A stretch of DNA of 64,000 nt from Bradyrhizobium sp. CB1015 (GCF_025200925.1 NZ_CP104174.1:2790001-2854000), one strand, 5' to 3'. Shown: positions 36,252 to 44,996, counted from the stretch's first letter. Translations and numbers: made by a program. Notes: generated from the sequence alone by a model not told the origin.

Positions 36252-37817
36252 CTACATCCCCGACAGCTTCGTCACGAATACGTTCAACGAGCCGCCGGCT
36301 TCCGCGACCACGCGCAGGGTCTTGGAGTCGAAGGCGATGTCGGCGAGAGTCAGGCTGTCGATCCTGGCCTCGACCTTGAGGCCGTCCTCGCTCTTCTGGT
36401 AGTCGGCGATCGCGGCCGCGATCTTCTCGCGGGCGTTCGCGGCGATCGGCTTCAGATCGAGGGTTGCCTTCTGCAGCAGCGCCTGCTGCATCTGCGGCAC
36501 CACCGCGCGGGCGGCGGCACCCAGAAGGCCGAACGCGGCCTCGGATTCCACGGCGAGCTGGATATCGGTGAGCCGCAGCGTCTGCTGCGCCTGGTCGAGC
36601 ACCGGCCGGCCCCAGATGTGCACATTCGCCTCGGCGCCGAGGCCGAACCAGCTCTTCTCCTTGGCGCGCACCAGAAGCGAGATCAGCAGCCGGTCGCCCG
36701 AGGGGATGACGTTGGCGCTCTTGACGGTGACGTCGACCGGGCCCGAGCCGTCCTCGGGATAGGTGCGGCCGACCATCTGTGCCGCGATCAGCTTGTTGAT
36801 CTCGGTGAAGGGCACGTCGATCGGCACGCCGATGTTCACGCCGGTGCCGGTCGGCGGCACGATGGAGATCTTGTCGGGGAACGGGCAGTCGGGCTTGGTC
36901 GGCGTCGAGGTCACGCGTGTCTCGGCTTCGAGGCCGAGCAGCAAGGTCACGGCCTGCGCATCGACGCGCGGCTGCGCCGCGATCGCGCGCACCGGCTTCA
37001 TCTCGAGCCAGAGCGGCGGCAGCGCCGCCGAGGCGCTGGATCCCTGCAGCGGGATCGAGCGGCAGGCCTTGATCCATTGCGCTTTCGCATTCTCGCGCAG
37101 ACTGGGATCGTTGCGGATGCGCTCGGAGACGGCGTTGATCTGCTCGCCGACGGTCTTGTCGATCAGCGGTTTCACCTGCGCGGGCACGTTGACCTTGGCG
37201 CCGGCGACGTTGAGGTTGGTGTCGCCGAGATTGACCTGGGCGCCGAGATTGGGCTCCAGATGCCAGGCGGCGGCGAGCTTCGGGCGCGAGGTGACGACGA
37301 CGTTGCCCTTGATCTCCGCGCTCGCGTTCAGGTTCTTGATGTTGACCGCGCCGATCCGTTTTGCGGCGTCACCGCCGAGGACGCTGCCGAGCGCGTCGCC
37401 AAGCGCGCCCGTGGCCTTCGACGACAGCGAGCCCGTCACGTTGAGCTTGCCGGTGAGCGGCGTCGAGATCGTCAGCACGTCCTTGTCGCCGTTTGCCGCC
37501 ATCGGGCCGCGAACGGCGGACCAGCCGATATCGGCGTTCTCCAGGATCTGCGAGATCGGGTTGTCGGCCTTCCCGGCGAAATTGCGCGGTGCGGCCTTCT
37601 CGGCCTGCTCGCGGATCGCCGACAGCGCGATGGCGACCGGCGCGATCACGATGGAGCTCTTCGAGGCCGGCGGCAGCGGCGGCAGCTGCGCGACCGGCGG
37701 CGCCGAATTCGTCGCGCGCGGCGACATCAAGTCCATCGCCTTCAGGCTGATGAAGAACGACGCCGCGAGCACCGCGACGCCGATCAGGATAGTCTTCAGA
37801 TTCCACGTCAGACGCAT
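36252..37817 (-). CDS. DUF4403 family protein
   Basis: 521 residues. A TM anchor at the N-terminus (TILIGVAVLAASFFISLKAMDL) is followed by a large periplasmic domain rich in beta strands, matching DUF4403: ALSAIREQAEKAAPRNFAG, LTGKLNVTGSLSSK, AAWHLEPNLGAQVNL, KPLIDKTVGEQINAV, and QTLRLTDIQLAVES. Family members are predicted lipid-binding or tubular periplasmic proteins with no proven role. The start at 37817 (MRLTWN) is used. It stands alone. Confidence 0.86.
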   Translation of the reverse strand: MRLTWNLKTILIGVAVLAASFFISLKAMDLMSPRATNSAPPVAQLPPLPPASKSSIVIAPVAIALSAIREQAEKAAPRNFAGKADNPISQILENADIGWSAVRGPMAANGDKDVLTISTPLTGKLNVTGSLSSKATGALGDALGSVLGGDAAKRIGAVNIKNLNASAEIKGNVVVTSRPKLAAAWHLEPNLGAQVNLGDTNLNVAGAKVNVPAQVKPLIDKTVGEQINAVSERIRNDPSLRENAKAQWIKACRSIPLQGSSASAALPPLWLEMKPVRAIAAQPRVDAQAVTLLLGLEAETRVTSTPTKPDCPFPDKISIVPPTGTGVNIGVPIDVPFTEINKLIAAQMVGRTYPEDGSGPVDVTVKSANVIPSGDRLLISLLVRAKEKSWFGLGAEANVHIWGRPVLDQAQQTLRLTDIQLAVESEAAFGLLGAAARAVVPQMQQALLQKATLDLKPIAANAREKIAAAIADYQKSEDGLKVEARIDSLTLADIAFDSKTLRVVAEAGGSLNVFVTKLSGM

Positions 37818-37947
37818 CAATCCCCCAAGCCGCCCGGGCGGGGATTCTACAGGGCGGGCGAGGAGGGCGCTAGAGCGCACCGGTGGGGTGGAATTGCGGC
37901 GAATGGGTTAACGGTCGCTAACGCGCCGTTGCCGCGTTTCGCGGCGG

Positions 37948-38586
37948 CTAGCCGTGCCGCGGACGGCGGACTGCTCTCACTTTGCCGCGATCTCCGCCAC
38001 CGCAGTAGAAGCGGTCACCGCCATCGGACTCGAGACCCGAGACCATGGTGCCGGCGGGCATGTCGAGCTGCTCCAGCACCTCGCCCGTATCGGGATCGAC
38101 GCGCCTGATGTCGCTGTCCTCGCCCTCCCAGGTGCCATGCCAGAGCTCGCCGTCGACCCAGGTGACGCCGGTGACGAAGCGCTTGCTCTCGATGGTGCGG
38201 AGGATCTTCCCCGTTTCGGGATCGACCTGATGGATCTTGCGCTCGCGATATTGTCCGACCCAGAGCGAGCCCTCGGCCCAGGCGAGGCCGGAATCGCCAC
38301 CGCCGCCGGGGGCCGGAATGGTGCCGAGCACCTTGCCCGAGGCGGCATCGATCTTCTGGATGCGGTCCTCGGCGATCTGGAACAGGTGCCGTCCGTCGAA
38401 CGCCGTCCCCGCATGCGCGGCGACGTCGATGGAGCGCGCGATCTTGCCGTCGGCCGGATCGACCGCGTTCAACTTGTCGCCGGATGCGAACCAGACATGC
38501 GTGCCGTCATAGGTGACGCCATGCACGGCGTCGACGCCCGGAAAAGGCCCATACTCCGTGACGATCTCGGCGGCTGAACGTTTCAT
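37948..38586 (-). CDS. Beta-propeller protein (SMP-30/PQQ-repeat-like)
   Basis: 212 residues of repeating propeller blades: GTHVWFASGDKLNAVDPADGKI, GRHLFQIAEDRIQKIDAASGKV, GSLWVGQYRERKIHQVDPETGKI and GELWHGTWEGEDSDIRRVDPDTGEV. Each blade ends V/I-D-P/A-x-x-G-K/E. It lacks a signal peptide. The family includes lactonases and cyclotransferase-like proteins, but no catalytic residues stand out. It lies directly downstream of the regulator gene and may share its transcript; the divergent DUF899 gene completes a small cluster. Confidence 0.82.
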   Translation of the reverse strand: MKRSAAEIVTEYGPFPGVDAVHGVTYDGTHVWFASGDKLNAVDPADGKIARSIDVAAHAGTAFDGRHLFQIAEDRIQKIDAASGKVLGTIPAPGGGGDSGLAWAEGSLWVGQYRERKIHQVDPETGKILRTIESKRFVTGVTWVDGELWHGTWEGEDSDIRRVDPDTGEVLEQLDMPAGTMVSGLESDGGDRFYCGGGDRGKVRAVRRPRHG

Positions 38587-38615
38587 GTGCTCGATCCCTG
38601 TGCTTAACGCGCATC

Positions 38616-39836
38616 CTACGTCTTCAGGAGCGGCGTGGGGAGTAACAAGCCTGTCGGGAAACCCGGAACGGGCGGCGTCATCCAGCGGCGTGCCCGTCCG
38701 TGTCCGAACGACTGCACCTTGCCCGACCGTGCCAGCTCTTCGAGCGCGCGCTGCACGGTGCGCGGGCTGATCCTAAGCGCAAGTGCGAGTGCCGAGCTCG
38801 ACCATGGCTCGCCGTCGGCGAGAAAGGCGAGGACCGCGGCGTGCTTTTCCTCATTGGGCCGCGCCAGCACGAGGACGTCGCGCGTCTTCCGTGGCACCAG
38901 CACGAAGCCCTGCTTCGTCGCGCTGATGTCGGCCAGCGGCGCGAGCTGGGTGCGGAGCCGTCCGATCTCGACGCGCAAGCGCGCGCGGTGCGATTCGTCG
39001 GCGTGCCTGGCTTGAAAGGCGCCCGAGATCAGCGTCTCGCGCGAGACATCCGCAGGCCATGCCTGCGCCAGGAGACGCGCGAGCGCGAACAGCACGGGGC
39101 GCGTTCCGAGCGACACCGCGACGGCTTGCCTGCGCACGACGTGATGGAAGGTGTCGACGACGAGCGCCGTCGAGGTCGCCAGCCGTTCGACCTCTCCCAG
39201 CAACAACGGATGTTCGCTGCCGCGCGCGATCAGGCGCGCCGCCGGCGTGTCGAGGATCAGGTTCGCGCTGTCGACCTCGGCCACGAGCGCCGGGATGTTG
39301 GCAAGGCGCGCCGCGCGAGCTGCGCGGCTGAGCGCCGTGCGCGCGTCTTTCGTTTTGAGCCGCCTGATGGCGATGCCGGCGAGCACGAGCTCGCGGACGA
39401 CTTGGGACGCGGGCGGGAGCATCGCAGGGCGGACGCCGGCGAGCGTGCGCTCGGCCTCGTCGGGGCGACCGACCAGAAGCAGGCGGCGCGCCTCGATATG
39501 GCCTGCATGGGCGGCATTGACGAGATCGCCGTGCTTTTCGAGCGTCGCGCGTGCCGCCGCGAGCGTCTTCACCGGCCAGTTCAGATCGCGCGAGACCAGC
39601 GCGATCTCGGCTTCGGCCACCAGGCACCTTGCGCGTGCCGCCGCCTCGCGCGGACCGAAGGCGCGCGCGGCGGTGCGCAGCAGCGACTTGGCCTTGGCGA
39701 GATCGCCGAGCTGCGCCATCGCGATGCCGCGTAGCGCCAGCGACGGCGCATCGTTGCGCAGCGCGACGCGGTTCAGGGCACCGAGCGGATCGCCGGCTTC
39801 GAGCGCGCGCGCAGCGGCAGTGATCAGCGACTCCAT
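38616..39836 (-). CDS. Helix-turn-helix regulator with TPR-like N-terminus
   Basis: 406 residues. The N-terminal two thirds are helical repeats (DPLGALNRVAL, AMAQLGDLAKAKSLLRTAARAFG, EARRLLLVGRPDEAERTLAGV), TPR- or BTAD-like. A winged-helix segment follows (ADESHRARLRVEIGRLRTQLAPLADI), then a C-terminal HTH: LALALRISPRTVQRALEELARSGKVQSFGHGRARRWM. It is probably a regulator whose target is the divergent DUF899 gene. The start is MESLITAAARAL at 39836. The beta-propeller gene lies 29 bases beyond its stop. Confidence 0.82.
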   Translation of the reverse strand: MESLITAAARALEAGDPLGALNRVALRNDAPSLALRGIAMAQLGDLAKAKSLLRTAARAFGPREAAARARCLVAEAEIALVSRDLNWPVKTLAAARATLEKHGDLVNAAHAGHIEARRLLLVGRPDEAERTLAGVRPAMLPPASQVVRELVLAGIAIRRLKTKDARTALSRAARAARLANIPALVAEVDSANLILDTPAARLIARGSEHPLLLGEVERLATSTALVVDTFHHVVRRQAVAVSLGTRPVLFALARLLAQAWPADVSRETLISGAFQARHADESHRARLRVEIGRLRTQLAPLADISATKQGFVLVPRKTRDVLVLARPNEEKHAAVLAFLADGEPWSSSALALALRISPRTVQRALEELARSGKVQSFGHGRARRWMTPPVPGFPTGLLLPTPLLKT

Positions 39837-39979
39837 GTCAATCCCGCCACACTTGTTACTCCCACCGCGCGGCCGCTTGGTGCCAGAAATCGTGGACGGC
39901 CGATGCGAGGCGGGCGGTTCCGCCTCCGGCATGGCGGGGCGCGGAACGGCGGCCGCGGCAAGAAACTTGGAGAGAGATC

Positions 39980-40771
39980 ATGACATCGACTGAAAACGTA
40001 AGGACCAACGGACAGACCGCCATGCAGACCCCACCGGTGGTGTCGCCGCAGGACTGGGAGGCGGCCCGTCTGCAACTGCTCGTGAAGGAAAAGGCGCATA
40101 CCCGTGCCCGCGACGCCCTGGCGGCCGAGCGGCGCCGCATGCCGTGGATGGCTGTCGACAAAACCTATGCGTTCGAGGGGCCTGGCGGCAAGGTCAGTTT
40201 GGCTGATCTGTTCCAGGGCCGGCGGCAGTTGATCGTGTATCGCGCCTTCTTCGAGCCCGGCGTGTTCGGCTGGCCCGATCATGCCTGCCGCGGCTGCTCC
40301 ATGGTGGCCGACCAGGTCGCCCATGTCTCGCACTTGAATGCCCGCGATACGACGTTGGTGTTCGCCTCGCGTGCGCCGCAAGCCGACATCGTCAGGCTGA
40401 AAAAGCGGATGGGCTGGACCATGCCGTGGGTCACCATCACCGACAGCTTCGATGCCGATTTCGGCGTGGACGAATGGCACGGCACCAACGTGTTCTACCG
40501 TGACGGGACGCGCATCTTCCGCACCTATTTCGTCAAGAGCCGCGGCGACGAGCAGATGGGCGGCACCTGGAACTATCTCGACATCACCCCGCTCGGCCGG
40601 CAGGAAGTGTGGGAGGACTCGCCGGAAGGCTATCCGCAGACCCCGACCTACAAATGGTGGAACTGGCACGACAGCTACACGGACGGTGCGGCGCCCGACA
40701 AGCGATGGGTGGAGGTCTCGGACGCCGGCGAGAAAGTCTTCCGCGAGGAGGCCGCGGGAGAACGGCAATGA
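39980..40771 (+). CDS. DUF899 family thioredoxin-like protein
   Basis: 263 residues, DUF899 architecture: MPWMAVDKTYAFEGPGGKVSLADLF, the core YRAFFEPGVFGWPDHACRGCSMVADQ with a CxxC-like CRGC motif, then WVTITDSFDADF and ITPLGRQEVWEDSPEGYP. The fold is thioredoxin-like; the two cysteines suggest redox activity. No signal peptide, so probably cytoplasmic. It is divergent from the HTH regulator gene (143 bases apart) and overlaps the next gene by four bases, an operon of two. Confidence 0.9.
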   Translation: MTSTENVRTNGQTAMQTPPVVSPQDWEAARLQLLVKEKAHTRARDALAAERRRMPWMAVDKTYAFEGPGGKVSLADLFQGRRQLIVYRAFFEPGVFGWPDHACRGCSMVADQVAHVSHLNARDTTLVFASRAPQADIVRLKKRMGWTMPWVTITDSFDADFGVDEWHGTNVFYRDGTRIFRTYFVKSRGDEQMGGTWNYLDITPLGRQEVWEDSPEGYPQTPTYKWWNWHDSYTDGAAPDKRWVEVSDAGEKVFREEAAGERQ

Positions 40772-41046
40772 CCGCTCCGGTCAGCGCTGCCCCCAGCGTC
40801 AGCCCCGACGCGGTGGCGGCCGCGCGCCACCTCGCCAGATGGCTGGGGCTGGCGGCCACACCGACCTTCGCCATCATGGCCGCGCTGACGGCCATGCTCG
40901 GCGGTGGGCCGGCGGACATGCTGTGCGGCGCCGGGCAGGGCTCTCTGCTCGGCGGGATGGTGCCGATGTATCTCTTGATGAGCGCGTTTCATGCATCGGC
41001 GTGGCTGAGGTTGATGGCGGAGCGGCGGGGCGCGGTCAGCCGGTAA
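40768..41046 (+). CDS. Small two-TM membrane protein, partner of DUF899
   Basis: 92 residues: two hydrophobic helices (WLGLAATPTFAIMAALTAML and LLGGMVPMYLLMSAFHASAW) with basic flanks. It starts at 40768 by ATGA overlap with the DUF899 stop, implying coupled translation and a related role. Function unknown. Confidence 0.75.
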   Translation: MTAPVSAAPSVSPDAVAAARHLARWLGLAATPTFAIMAALTAMLGGGPADMLCGAGQGSLLGGMVPMYLLMSAFHASAWLRLMAERRGAVSR

Positions 41047-41061
41047 GCGCTCCGCCGGTGT

Positions 41062-41200
41062 GAACGCCTCGTCCTTCGAGACGGCGCTTACGCGCCTCCT
41101 CAGGATGAGGCTAATCGACACCGGAGCGGGGGTTAGAGAGCTGCCCCGCACTCAGTCCTCATCCTGAGGGCCCGCCGGAGGCGGGCGTCTCGAAGGATGA
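41062..41200. repeat. Family A repeat, left copy flanking the GIY-YIG gene
   Basis: GAACGCCTCGTCCTTCGAGA ... GCGCCTCCTCAGGATGAGGC, spacer, then CAGTCCTCATCCTGAGGG ... GCGGGCGTCTCGAAGGATG. Two hairpins in tandem. It overlaps the 3' end of the GIY-YIG frame. Confidence 0.85.
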
Positions 41201-41485
41201 TGTGATCCGCGCTTTGCCAACACATGCAGCTCGGCAAAATCGCCGAGCATGAAGGCTTCTTGGCGCGGCTCCATTCTTGAGTTTGCGCTCGCACTCGATT
41301 GCATCGGTGATGCGGTCGAACCATTGCGAGAATATCAACGTCACGGGGCGACGCGACTTGGTGTAGCCCTCGAACGTGCCAGCGTTGTGTTGCGCGATCC
41401 TGATCTCGAGCTCGGTGCGGGTCGTGCCGATGTAGTAGCTGCCGTCCGCGCATTGGAGAATGTAGAGGTACGCGCCGTCTGTCAT
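41159..41485 (-). pseudogene. GIY-YIG nuclease domain protein, doubly frameshifted, between two repeats
   Basis: The UvrC-like N-domain reads AYLYILQCADGSYYIGTTRTELEIRIAQHNAG and DAIECERKLK, with the GIY-YIG signature split as LYILQ/YYIGT. The frame then departs from the family. Two one-base deletions about 18 bases apart, near 41272-41275 and 41253-41256, restore a WSRAKK-type segment and then AFMLGDFAELHVLAKRG. It starts three bases from repeat copy 41489-41645 and ends inside copy 41062-41200. It may be a small homing-type or repair nuclease. The open frame gives 108 residues as written. Confidence 0.75.
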
Positions 41486-41488
41486 CGT

Positions 41489-41645
41489 GAACGCCTCGTC
41501 CTTCGAGACGCGCGCAAGGGCGCGCTCCTCAGGATGAGGCTAACTGGCAGCCGAGACCTAGCGCAAGTACCGCGGACAAATTGCGACCCGCGCACACTCA
41601 GTCCTCATCCTGAGGGCCCGCCGCAGGCGGGCGTCTCGAAGGATG
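41489..41645. repeat. Family A repeat, right copy flanking the GIY-YIG gene
   Basis: GAACGCCTCGTCCTTCGAGA ... CGCGCTCCTCAGGATGAGGC, spacer, then CAGTCCTCATCCTGAGGG ... GCGGGCGTCTCGAAGGATG. Same orientation as the left copy (41062), that is, a direct repeat. Its left border is three bases from the GIY-YIG start codon. Confidence 0.85.
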
Positions 41646-41694
41646 CGCCACAATCGCCGATGCCAAACGAGGGCGGTTCGGCATCACCGGGTCT

Positions 41695-42111
41695 TCACTG
41701 CGGCGCCGCCTGAAGATAAGCAACGATCTTGCCCGCTTCCTCCGCCGAGATGCCGCCATAGGGCTGCATCTTGTGGCCGGACACGACCTCGTCCGGCTTG
41801 ACCATGAAGCGGGTGAGCTTGTCCTGGTCCCAGACGAAGCCGGCGTCCTTCATCGACGAGGAATAATTGTAGTCCGGCAGCGAGCCGGCCTTGCGTCCGA
41901 CGATCCTGTTGAGGTTGGGACCGAGGCGATTGTCGCCTTCCTTCATGGAATGGCAGGTGCGGCAGGAATTGTTGAAGGCCTGCTGGCCGGTGTCGTCATG
42001 CGCGGGTTGCTGCGCGAGCGAGCAGGGCGCGGACACGAGCAGCGTCAGTGCTCCGGCGCCGGCGAGGGCGTGCAGCCATGGGCTTGGCGAGGGGGGCCTT
42101 CGTGATCGCAT
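41695..42111 (-). CDS. Cytochrome c (class I, monoheme)
   Basis: 138 residues. A signal peptide-like start (MRSRRPPSP...GALTLLVSAPCSLA) leads to a c-type cytochrome domain: heme-binding CRTCH with Cys50, Cys53 and axial His54, and the sixth ligand Met115 in SGHKMQPYGG. It resembles small cytochrome c553/c2-type electron carriers of alphaproteobacteria. Periplasmic; redox partner unknown. The signal peptide has two Arg before the hydrophobic core. Confidence 0.9.
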   Translation of the reverse strand: MRSRRPPSPSPWLHALAGAGALTLLVSAPCSLAQQPAHDDTGQQAFNNSCRTCHSMKEGDNRLGPNLNRIVGRKAGSLPDYNYSSSMKDAGFVWDQDKLTRFMVKPDEVVSGHKMQPYGGISAEEAGKIVAYLQAAPQ

Positions 42112-42170
42112 TTGCGCCCTCCATCGGGATCGCGCCACAGCAGGCGCAACGGGGATGTCGAGGCAAACGA

Positions 42171-42200
42171 AAACGGCCCCGGCGGGTTCCGGGGCCGTTT
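42171..42200. terminator. Intrinsic terminator
   Basis: Stem AAACGGCCCCGG / CCGGGGCCGTTT, loop CGGGTT. Lies just beyond the 3' end of the L,D-transpeptidase gene (ending 42222) on the minus strand, between it and the cytochrome c gene. Confidence 0.8.
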
Positions 42201-42221
42201 GCGTCACGATGTCCTGTCGCT

Positions 42222-42944
42222 TCAGCGGCTCGCGGCGCCGAGGTCCGCACGGCGCTCGGTCATCGGCAGCACGATCACCCTGGTGCCGACGTTGACGCGG
42301 GAATAGAGGTCGGTGACGTCCTCGTTGGTCATGCGGATGCAGCCGGAGGAGACGCGCTTGCCGATGGTTTCGGGGGCGTTGGTGCCATGGATGCGGTAGA
42401 TGGTGCCGCCGAGATACATCGCACGGGCCCCCAACGGATTGCCGGGGCCGCCGGCCATGTGGCGCGGCAGATAGGGCTGGCGGGCGATCATCTCCGGGGG
42501 CGGCGTCCAGGCCGGCCACTCGGCCTTGCGGCTCACCGACTGGATGCCTGACCAGGTGAAGCCGTCGCGGCCGACGCCGATGCCGTAGCGCAGCGCCTGG
42601 CCGCCTCCGAGCACGTAATAGAGATAGGTGTTGGGCGTATCGATGATGATCGTGCCCGGCGCCTCGCGCGTCGCGTAAGAAACGGTCTGGCGGCGGAAGC
42701 GGGCCGGCAGCTCAACGGCGTCCTGATCCTCGGGCTCGGTCTGGTAGGTCGGCGCCTGATAGGGCTGATACGGCTGATAGGGTTGCAGCGGCTGCGGCGC
42801 GGTCATCGGCGGCAGCGGCTGGAAGAACGGGAAGATCTGCACCGGCGCGGCCTTGGCTGCGCTAGCGAACGCGATTGCGGAGACCGCGACGGCACTGAGT
42901 GCAACGGCGCGCGAAAACGTCTTGAACGTGTCCAGATTGAACAT
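42222..42944 (-). CDS. L,D-transpeptidase (YkuD domain), second copy
   Basis: 240 residues. Signal peptide MFNLDTFKTFSRAVALSAVAVSAIAFASAAKA, a Pro/Gln-rich linker (QPYQPYQPYQ), then a YkuD domain: GTIIIDTPNTYLYYVLGGGQALRYGIGVGRDGFTW, HGTNAPETIGKRV and SSGCIRM with catalytic Cys and the usual Arg. It is closely similar to the domain of the gene at 2145-3344 (same PNTYLYYVLGGG and GRDGFTW segments), but has a short linker and the canonical Arg. Confidence 0.93.
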   Translation of the reverse strand: MFNLDTFKTFSRAVALSAVAVSAIAFASAAKAAPVQIFPFFQPLPPMTAPQPLQPYQPYQPYQAPTYQTEPEDQDAVELPARFRRQTVSYATREAPGTIIIDTPNTYLYYVLGGGQALRYGIGVGRDGFTWSGIQSVSRKAEWPAWTPPPEMIARQPYLPRHMAGGPGNPLGARAMYLGGTIYRIHGTNAPETIGKRVSSGCIRMTNEDVTDLYSRVNVGTRVIVLPMTERRADLGAASR

Positions 42945-43217
42945 GTGATCGCCCCTGTTTGCTCGGTGTTTTGCTCACCGCGGCACCATTGCGGTGCTCC
43001 GTTGCCTAAACTCCTAACGGCAAAACGTTTCGGGACATTTGCGCGGAAAACCGAAAACGGTTTCACGGCGGCAAGAATTGTTTCATGACAGTTTCGTGGC
43101 CCCGCGGGCCCGTTAACGAACAAAACAGCACGCCGACACTTCTGTGACGTCACACGCCTGAAATATCCTTCGTTGATGGTCGATGCCTGAGAATCATCAA
43201 ACTCTCGGGATTTTCCC

Positions 43218-44270
43218 ATGCGGGTATTAATTGCGACCGACGCCTGGCATCCGCAGGTCAACGGGGTGGTACGCACCCTGACCTCGCTGGCGAATGCGGC
43301 CAAGGCCCTCGACGTCGAGATCGACTTCCTCACGCCCGACGGCTTTCCGTCCTGGCCGCTGCCGACCTATCCGGGCCTGCGCTTTGCGCTGCCGAGCGGG
43401 AAGGAGATCGTGCGGCGGATCGAGAGGTGCGCGCCGGACGCGCTGCATATCGCAACCGAAGGCCCCATCGGCTGGGCGACGCGCGCCTATTGCCGCCGCA
43501 ACCGGCTCGCCTTCACCACCTCCTACACAACGCGCTTTCCGGAATACGTCTCGGTGCGGACCGGCATTCCCGCGAGCGTCGGTTATGCGGTGCTGCGCCA
43601 TTTCCACGATGCCGCCGCCATGACCATGGTGGCGACGCCCTCGCTGCGGCAGGAGCTGTCCGAGCGCGGCTTCAGGCGGCTCGGCTTCTGGACGCGCGGC
43701 GTCGACACCGAACTGTTTCATCCCGACGCTCCGGCACAGCTCGACCTGCCGCGCCCGATCTTCATGACGATGGGGCGCGTGGCGGTGGAGAAGAATCTCG
43801 AAGCGTTCCTCTCGCTCGACCTGCCCGGCACCAAGGTCGTCGTCGGCGACGGCCCGCAGAAGGCGGCGCTGGAGAAGAAATATGCGGACGCGGTCTTCCT
43901 CGGCGAGAAGAAGGGGGCGGATCTCACCGCGCACCTCGCTGCGGCCGACGTGTTCGTGTTTCCGAGCCTGACCGATACGTTCGGCGTGGTGCAGCTCGAG
44001 GCGCTCGCCTGCGGCACGCCGGTTGCGGCGTTTCCGGTGACTGGTCCGAAGGACGTCATTGCCGATCACCCGATCGGCGCGATCGACCACGATCTACGCA
44101 TCGCGTGCCTGCGCGCGCTCACGACGTCGCGCCAGACCTGCCGCAATTTCGCGCTGGAGCGCTCCTGGGAGAACAGCGCGCGCCAGTTCGTCGGCAATCT
44201 CACCTCACTGCAGCCCAGCCGCGTCCTGCGCGCCTCGCCTCGCATGGCGCGGCGGCCGGTGCGCGGTTGA
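43218..44270 (+). CDS. Glycosyltransferase, GT4 family
   Basis: 350 residues, GT-B fold. The N-terminal start MRVLIATDAWHPQVNGVVRTLTSL is typical of GT4 enzymes of the alpha-mannosyl/sulfoquinovosyl/diacylglycerol type. The C-terminal donor-binding motif is FVFPSLTDTFGVVQLEALACGTPVAAF with the E-x7-E-like pattern. Probably glycosylates a lipid or polysaccharide; a lipid role is suggested by pmtA, 36 bases downstream. No signal peptide or TM. The C-terminus is basic (ASPRMARRPVRG). Confidence 0.86.
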   Translation: MRVLIATDAWHPQVNGVVRTLTSLANAAKALDVEIDFLTPDGFPSWPLPTYPGLRFALPSGKEIVRRIERCAPDALHIATEGPIGWATRAYCRRNRLAFTTSYTTRFPEYVSVRTGIPASVGYAVLRHFHDAAAMTMVATPSLRQELSERGFRRLGFWTRGVDTELFHPDAPAQLDLPRPIFMTMGRVAVEKNLEAFLSLDLPGTKVVVGDGPQKAALEKKYADAVFLGEKKGADLTAHLAAADVFVFPSLTDTFGVVQLEALACGTPVAAFPVTGPKDVIADHPIGAIDHDLRIACLRALTTSRQTCRNFALERSWENSARQFVGNLTSLQPSRVLRASPRMARRPVRG

Positions 44271-44306
44271 TCGTCCATTCGAACCACAGCGAGAAGAACC
44301 TCATCG

Positions 44307-44996
44307 ATGGCTAAGATCATGAACCTTGACGGCACCCAGCAGCTCGACCTCACCCGCGGCACGGTCGAGCAGGCCTATGACCGCTGGGCGCCGGTCTACG
44401 ATCTCGTGTTCGGCGGCGTGTTCGCGAAAGGCCGGCAGGCCGCGATCGCGGCCACCAACAAGATCGGCGGCCGCGTGCTCGAGGTCGGCGTCGGCACCGG
44501 CATCTCGCTGCCGCTCTACGCGCCGAACCTGCGCATCTTCGGCACCGACATCTCGGAAGCGATGCTGGACAAGGCGCGCCGCCGCGTGAAGGAGCAGAAG
44601 CTGAAGAACGTCGAGGGCCTCGCGGTGATGGACGCCGAGAAGCTCGAATTTCCCGACAATTCCTTCGACGTCGTGATGGCGCAATACGTCGTCACCGCCG
44701 TGCCGAACCCGGAGAAGGCGCTCGACGAATTCGCCCGCGTGCTGCGTCCGGGCGGCGAATTGATCATCCTCACCCGCGTCAGCGCCGACACCGGCATGCG
44801 CCGCTTCATCGAGCAGAAGCTGCAGCCGGTGGTGCGTCCGCTCGGCTTCCGCACCGCCGAGTTCGCCTGGTCGCGTTACGCCAAATGGCTCGCCGGCGCG
44901 CACGGCATCGAGCTTGCCGAGCGCCGCTTGATTCCGCCGCTGGGGCACTTCTCGCTGGTGCGCTTCCGCAAGGTCGACGTCGCCAAGGCAGCTTGA
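44307..44996 (+). CDS. pmtA: Phospholipid N-methyltransferase PmtA-like
   Basis: SAM-dependent methyltransferase, 229 residues: GTVEQAYDRWAPVYDLVF, SAM motif I VLEVGVGTGISLPLY, DISEAMLDKA, and VVMAQYVVTAVPNP. PmtA of Bradyrhizobium and Agrobacterium converts phosphatidylethanolamine to its methylated forms and phosphatidylcholine, needed for normal symbiosis. It follows the glycosyltransferase with 36 bases between and probably forms an operon. The assignment rests on the N-terminal segment and length; broader methyltransferases look similar. Confidence 0.82.
   Translation: MAKIMNLDGTQQLDLTRGTVEQAYDRWAPVYDLVFGGVFAKGRQAAIAATNKIGGRVLEVGVGTGISLPLYAPNLRIFGTDISEAMLDKARRRVKEQKLKNVEGLAVMDAEKLEFPDNSFDVVMAQYVVTAVPNPEKALDEFARVLRPGGELIILTRVSADTGMRRFIEQKLQPVVRPLGFRTAEFAWSRYAKWLAGAHGIELAERRLIPPLGHFSLVRFRKVDVAKAA

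Noticed and set aside
41133..41453. Alternative GIY-YIG frame as a separate gene
   Set aside because: It only supplies the middle segment of the same protein between two frameshifts.
43143..43154. TGTGACGTCACA as a CRP/FNR site
   Set aside because: The two TGTGA/TCACA halves are only two bases apart; CRP needs six.
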